From: Gammaproteobacteria bacterium
Lineage (GTDB): Bacteria > Pseudomonadota > Gammaproteobacteria > Steroidobacterales > Woeseiaceae
Length of the DNA: 14,424 nt
Assembly (NCBI GenBank): GCA_030641695.1
Contig: DAOWGY010000201.1
Coordinates: 1-14,424 of the forward strand
Reading direction: 5' to 3'
Positions within the stretch are counted from its first letter, which is position 1, and the number at the start of each line of letters is the position of its first letter. Shown piece after piece: positions 14,109-14,424 of the stretch. A model generated the notes under the pieces. The model was given only the letters and a program-made list of their open reading frames with translations. It was not told where the DNA came from and made no database searches. Both the position numbers and the translations under genes were made by a program.

Positions 14109-14424
14109 TTGTTCACCCGCCACACCACAACGCTATTCGCAGGACTGATCCTGATCGCTGCAACCGCATTGTTCGCCGCGCTGGCGTCCGGCAGCGCTGA
14201 CGTCAGCATTGCGGACACCGTCGCCGCGTTGCGGGGCGATGCCTCGCAGCAGATACAGACGCTGGTGCTGGAGCTGCGGCTGCCGCGCGCACTGACCGCC
14301 TTTGGCGTAGGTGGGCTGCTCGCCGTTGCGGGCGTGTTGATGCAGGTGCTGCTGCGCAATCCGCTCGCGGACCCCTACATCCTCCGCACATCCGGTGGCG
14401 CGGCTGTCGCAGCATTGCTGGCCA
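14109..14424 (+). CDS. FecCD/BtuC-type ABC transporter permease, N-terminal part (runs off window)
   Basis: This is the start of an integral-membrane permease for vitamin B12, haem or Fe-siderophore uptake. About 105 residues are visible: a first hydrophobic helix (TTLFAGLILIAATALFAALA), then the family's RLPRALTAFGVGGLLAVAGV and LMQVLLRNPLADPY, the usual second helix and cytoplasmic loop. The start is TTG at 14109, with GGGAG (14098-14102) 6 nt upstream; the ATG at 14092 is out of frame. After NPLADPY the family normally reads LGVSGGA, whereas here it reads ILRTSGGA. It is divergent from rppH across 66 bp. I see no cobalamin riboswitch in that gap, which is also too short for one. The substrate cannot be decided from this part. 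Confidence 0.88.
   Translation, partial: MFTRHTTTLFAGLILIAATALFAALASGSADVSIADTVAALRGDASQQIQTLVLELRLPRALTAFGVGGLLAVAGVLMQVLLRNPLADPYILRTSGGAAVAALLA

Noticed and set aside
14043..14123. Longer N-terminus for RppH from a GTG at 14123
   Set aside because: It would overlap the divergent permease gene and the family normally starts close to the DEGFRANVGIIL motif.

Overview
This window looks like an ordinary chromosomal segment of a moderately GC-rich gammaproteobacterium. The indications are a TyrRS with HIGH and KMSKS motifs beside an M23 endopeptidase and anmK, ErpA next to a bactofilin, PPK1/Ppx, and an RppH-type Nudix hydrolase. An uncultured marine or sediment lineage is possible, since large winged-helix/TolB-N/TPR one-component regulators are common there, but that is inference. 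I see no rRNA, tRNA, CRISPR array, transposon or phage gene.

Layout. (1) 2-346 is the 3' end of an unrecognised plus-strand gene. Its stop codon abuts the stop of a large minus-strand membrane regulator (347-2206: winged helix, one TM helix, TolB-N-like domain, TPRs). (2) The regulator is divergent from a small secreted beta-barrel outer-membrane protein (2339-2893). The 132-bp gap holds four direct repeats spaced 10-11 bp apart, a good candidate operator. (3) A hairpin separates the porin-like gene from a convergent two-gene unit, tyrS followed by a periplasmic TPR-like protein (minus, 5362 to 2953). (4) Divergent from tyrS, with a clear sigma70-type promoter, runs an envelope unit: a MepM-like M23 endopeptidase and anmK (5555-8065). 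(5) ppk1 (8137-10212) follows with its own extended -10 element and meets ppx tail to tail across 11 bp. (6) ppx is the last gene of a minus-strand unit: DUF6776-like membrane coiled-coil protein, bactofilin, erpA, ppx (13358 to 10224). (7) rppH (minus, 14042-13467) is divergent from the start of a FecCD/BtuC-type ABC permease (from 14109) that runs off the window.

Two functional themes stand out: peptidoglycan and cell shape (M23 peptidase, AnmK, bactofilin with its membrane partner) and polyphosphate turnover (PPK1 and Ppx). The least ordinary features are the phased-repeat operator between the one-component regulator and the OMP gene, and the ppx gene, whose conserved phosphate-binding N-terminus is encoded but has no ATG/GTG/TTG start in front of it. 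It also lies in frame with erpA behind a single TAA. No gap longer than about 200 bp lacks a gene.
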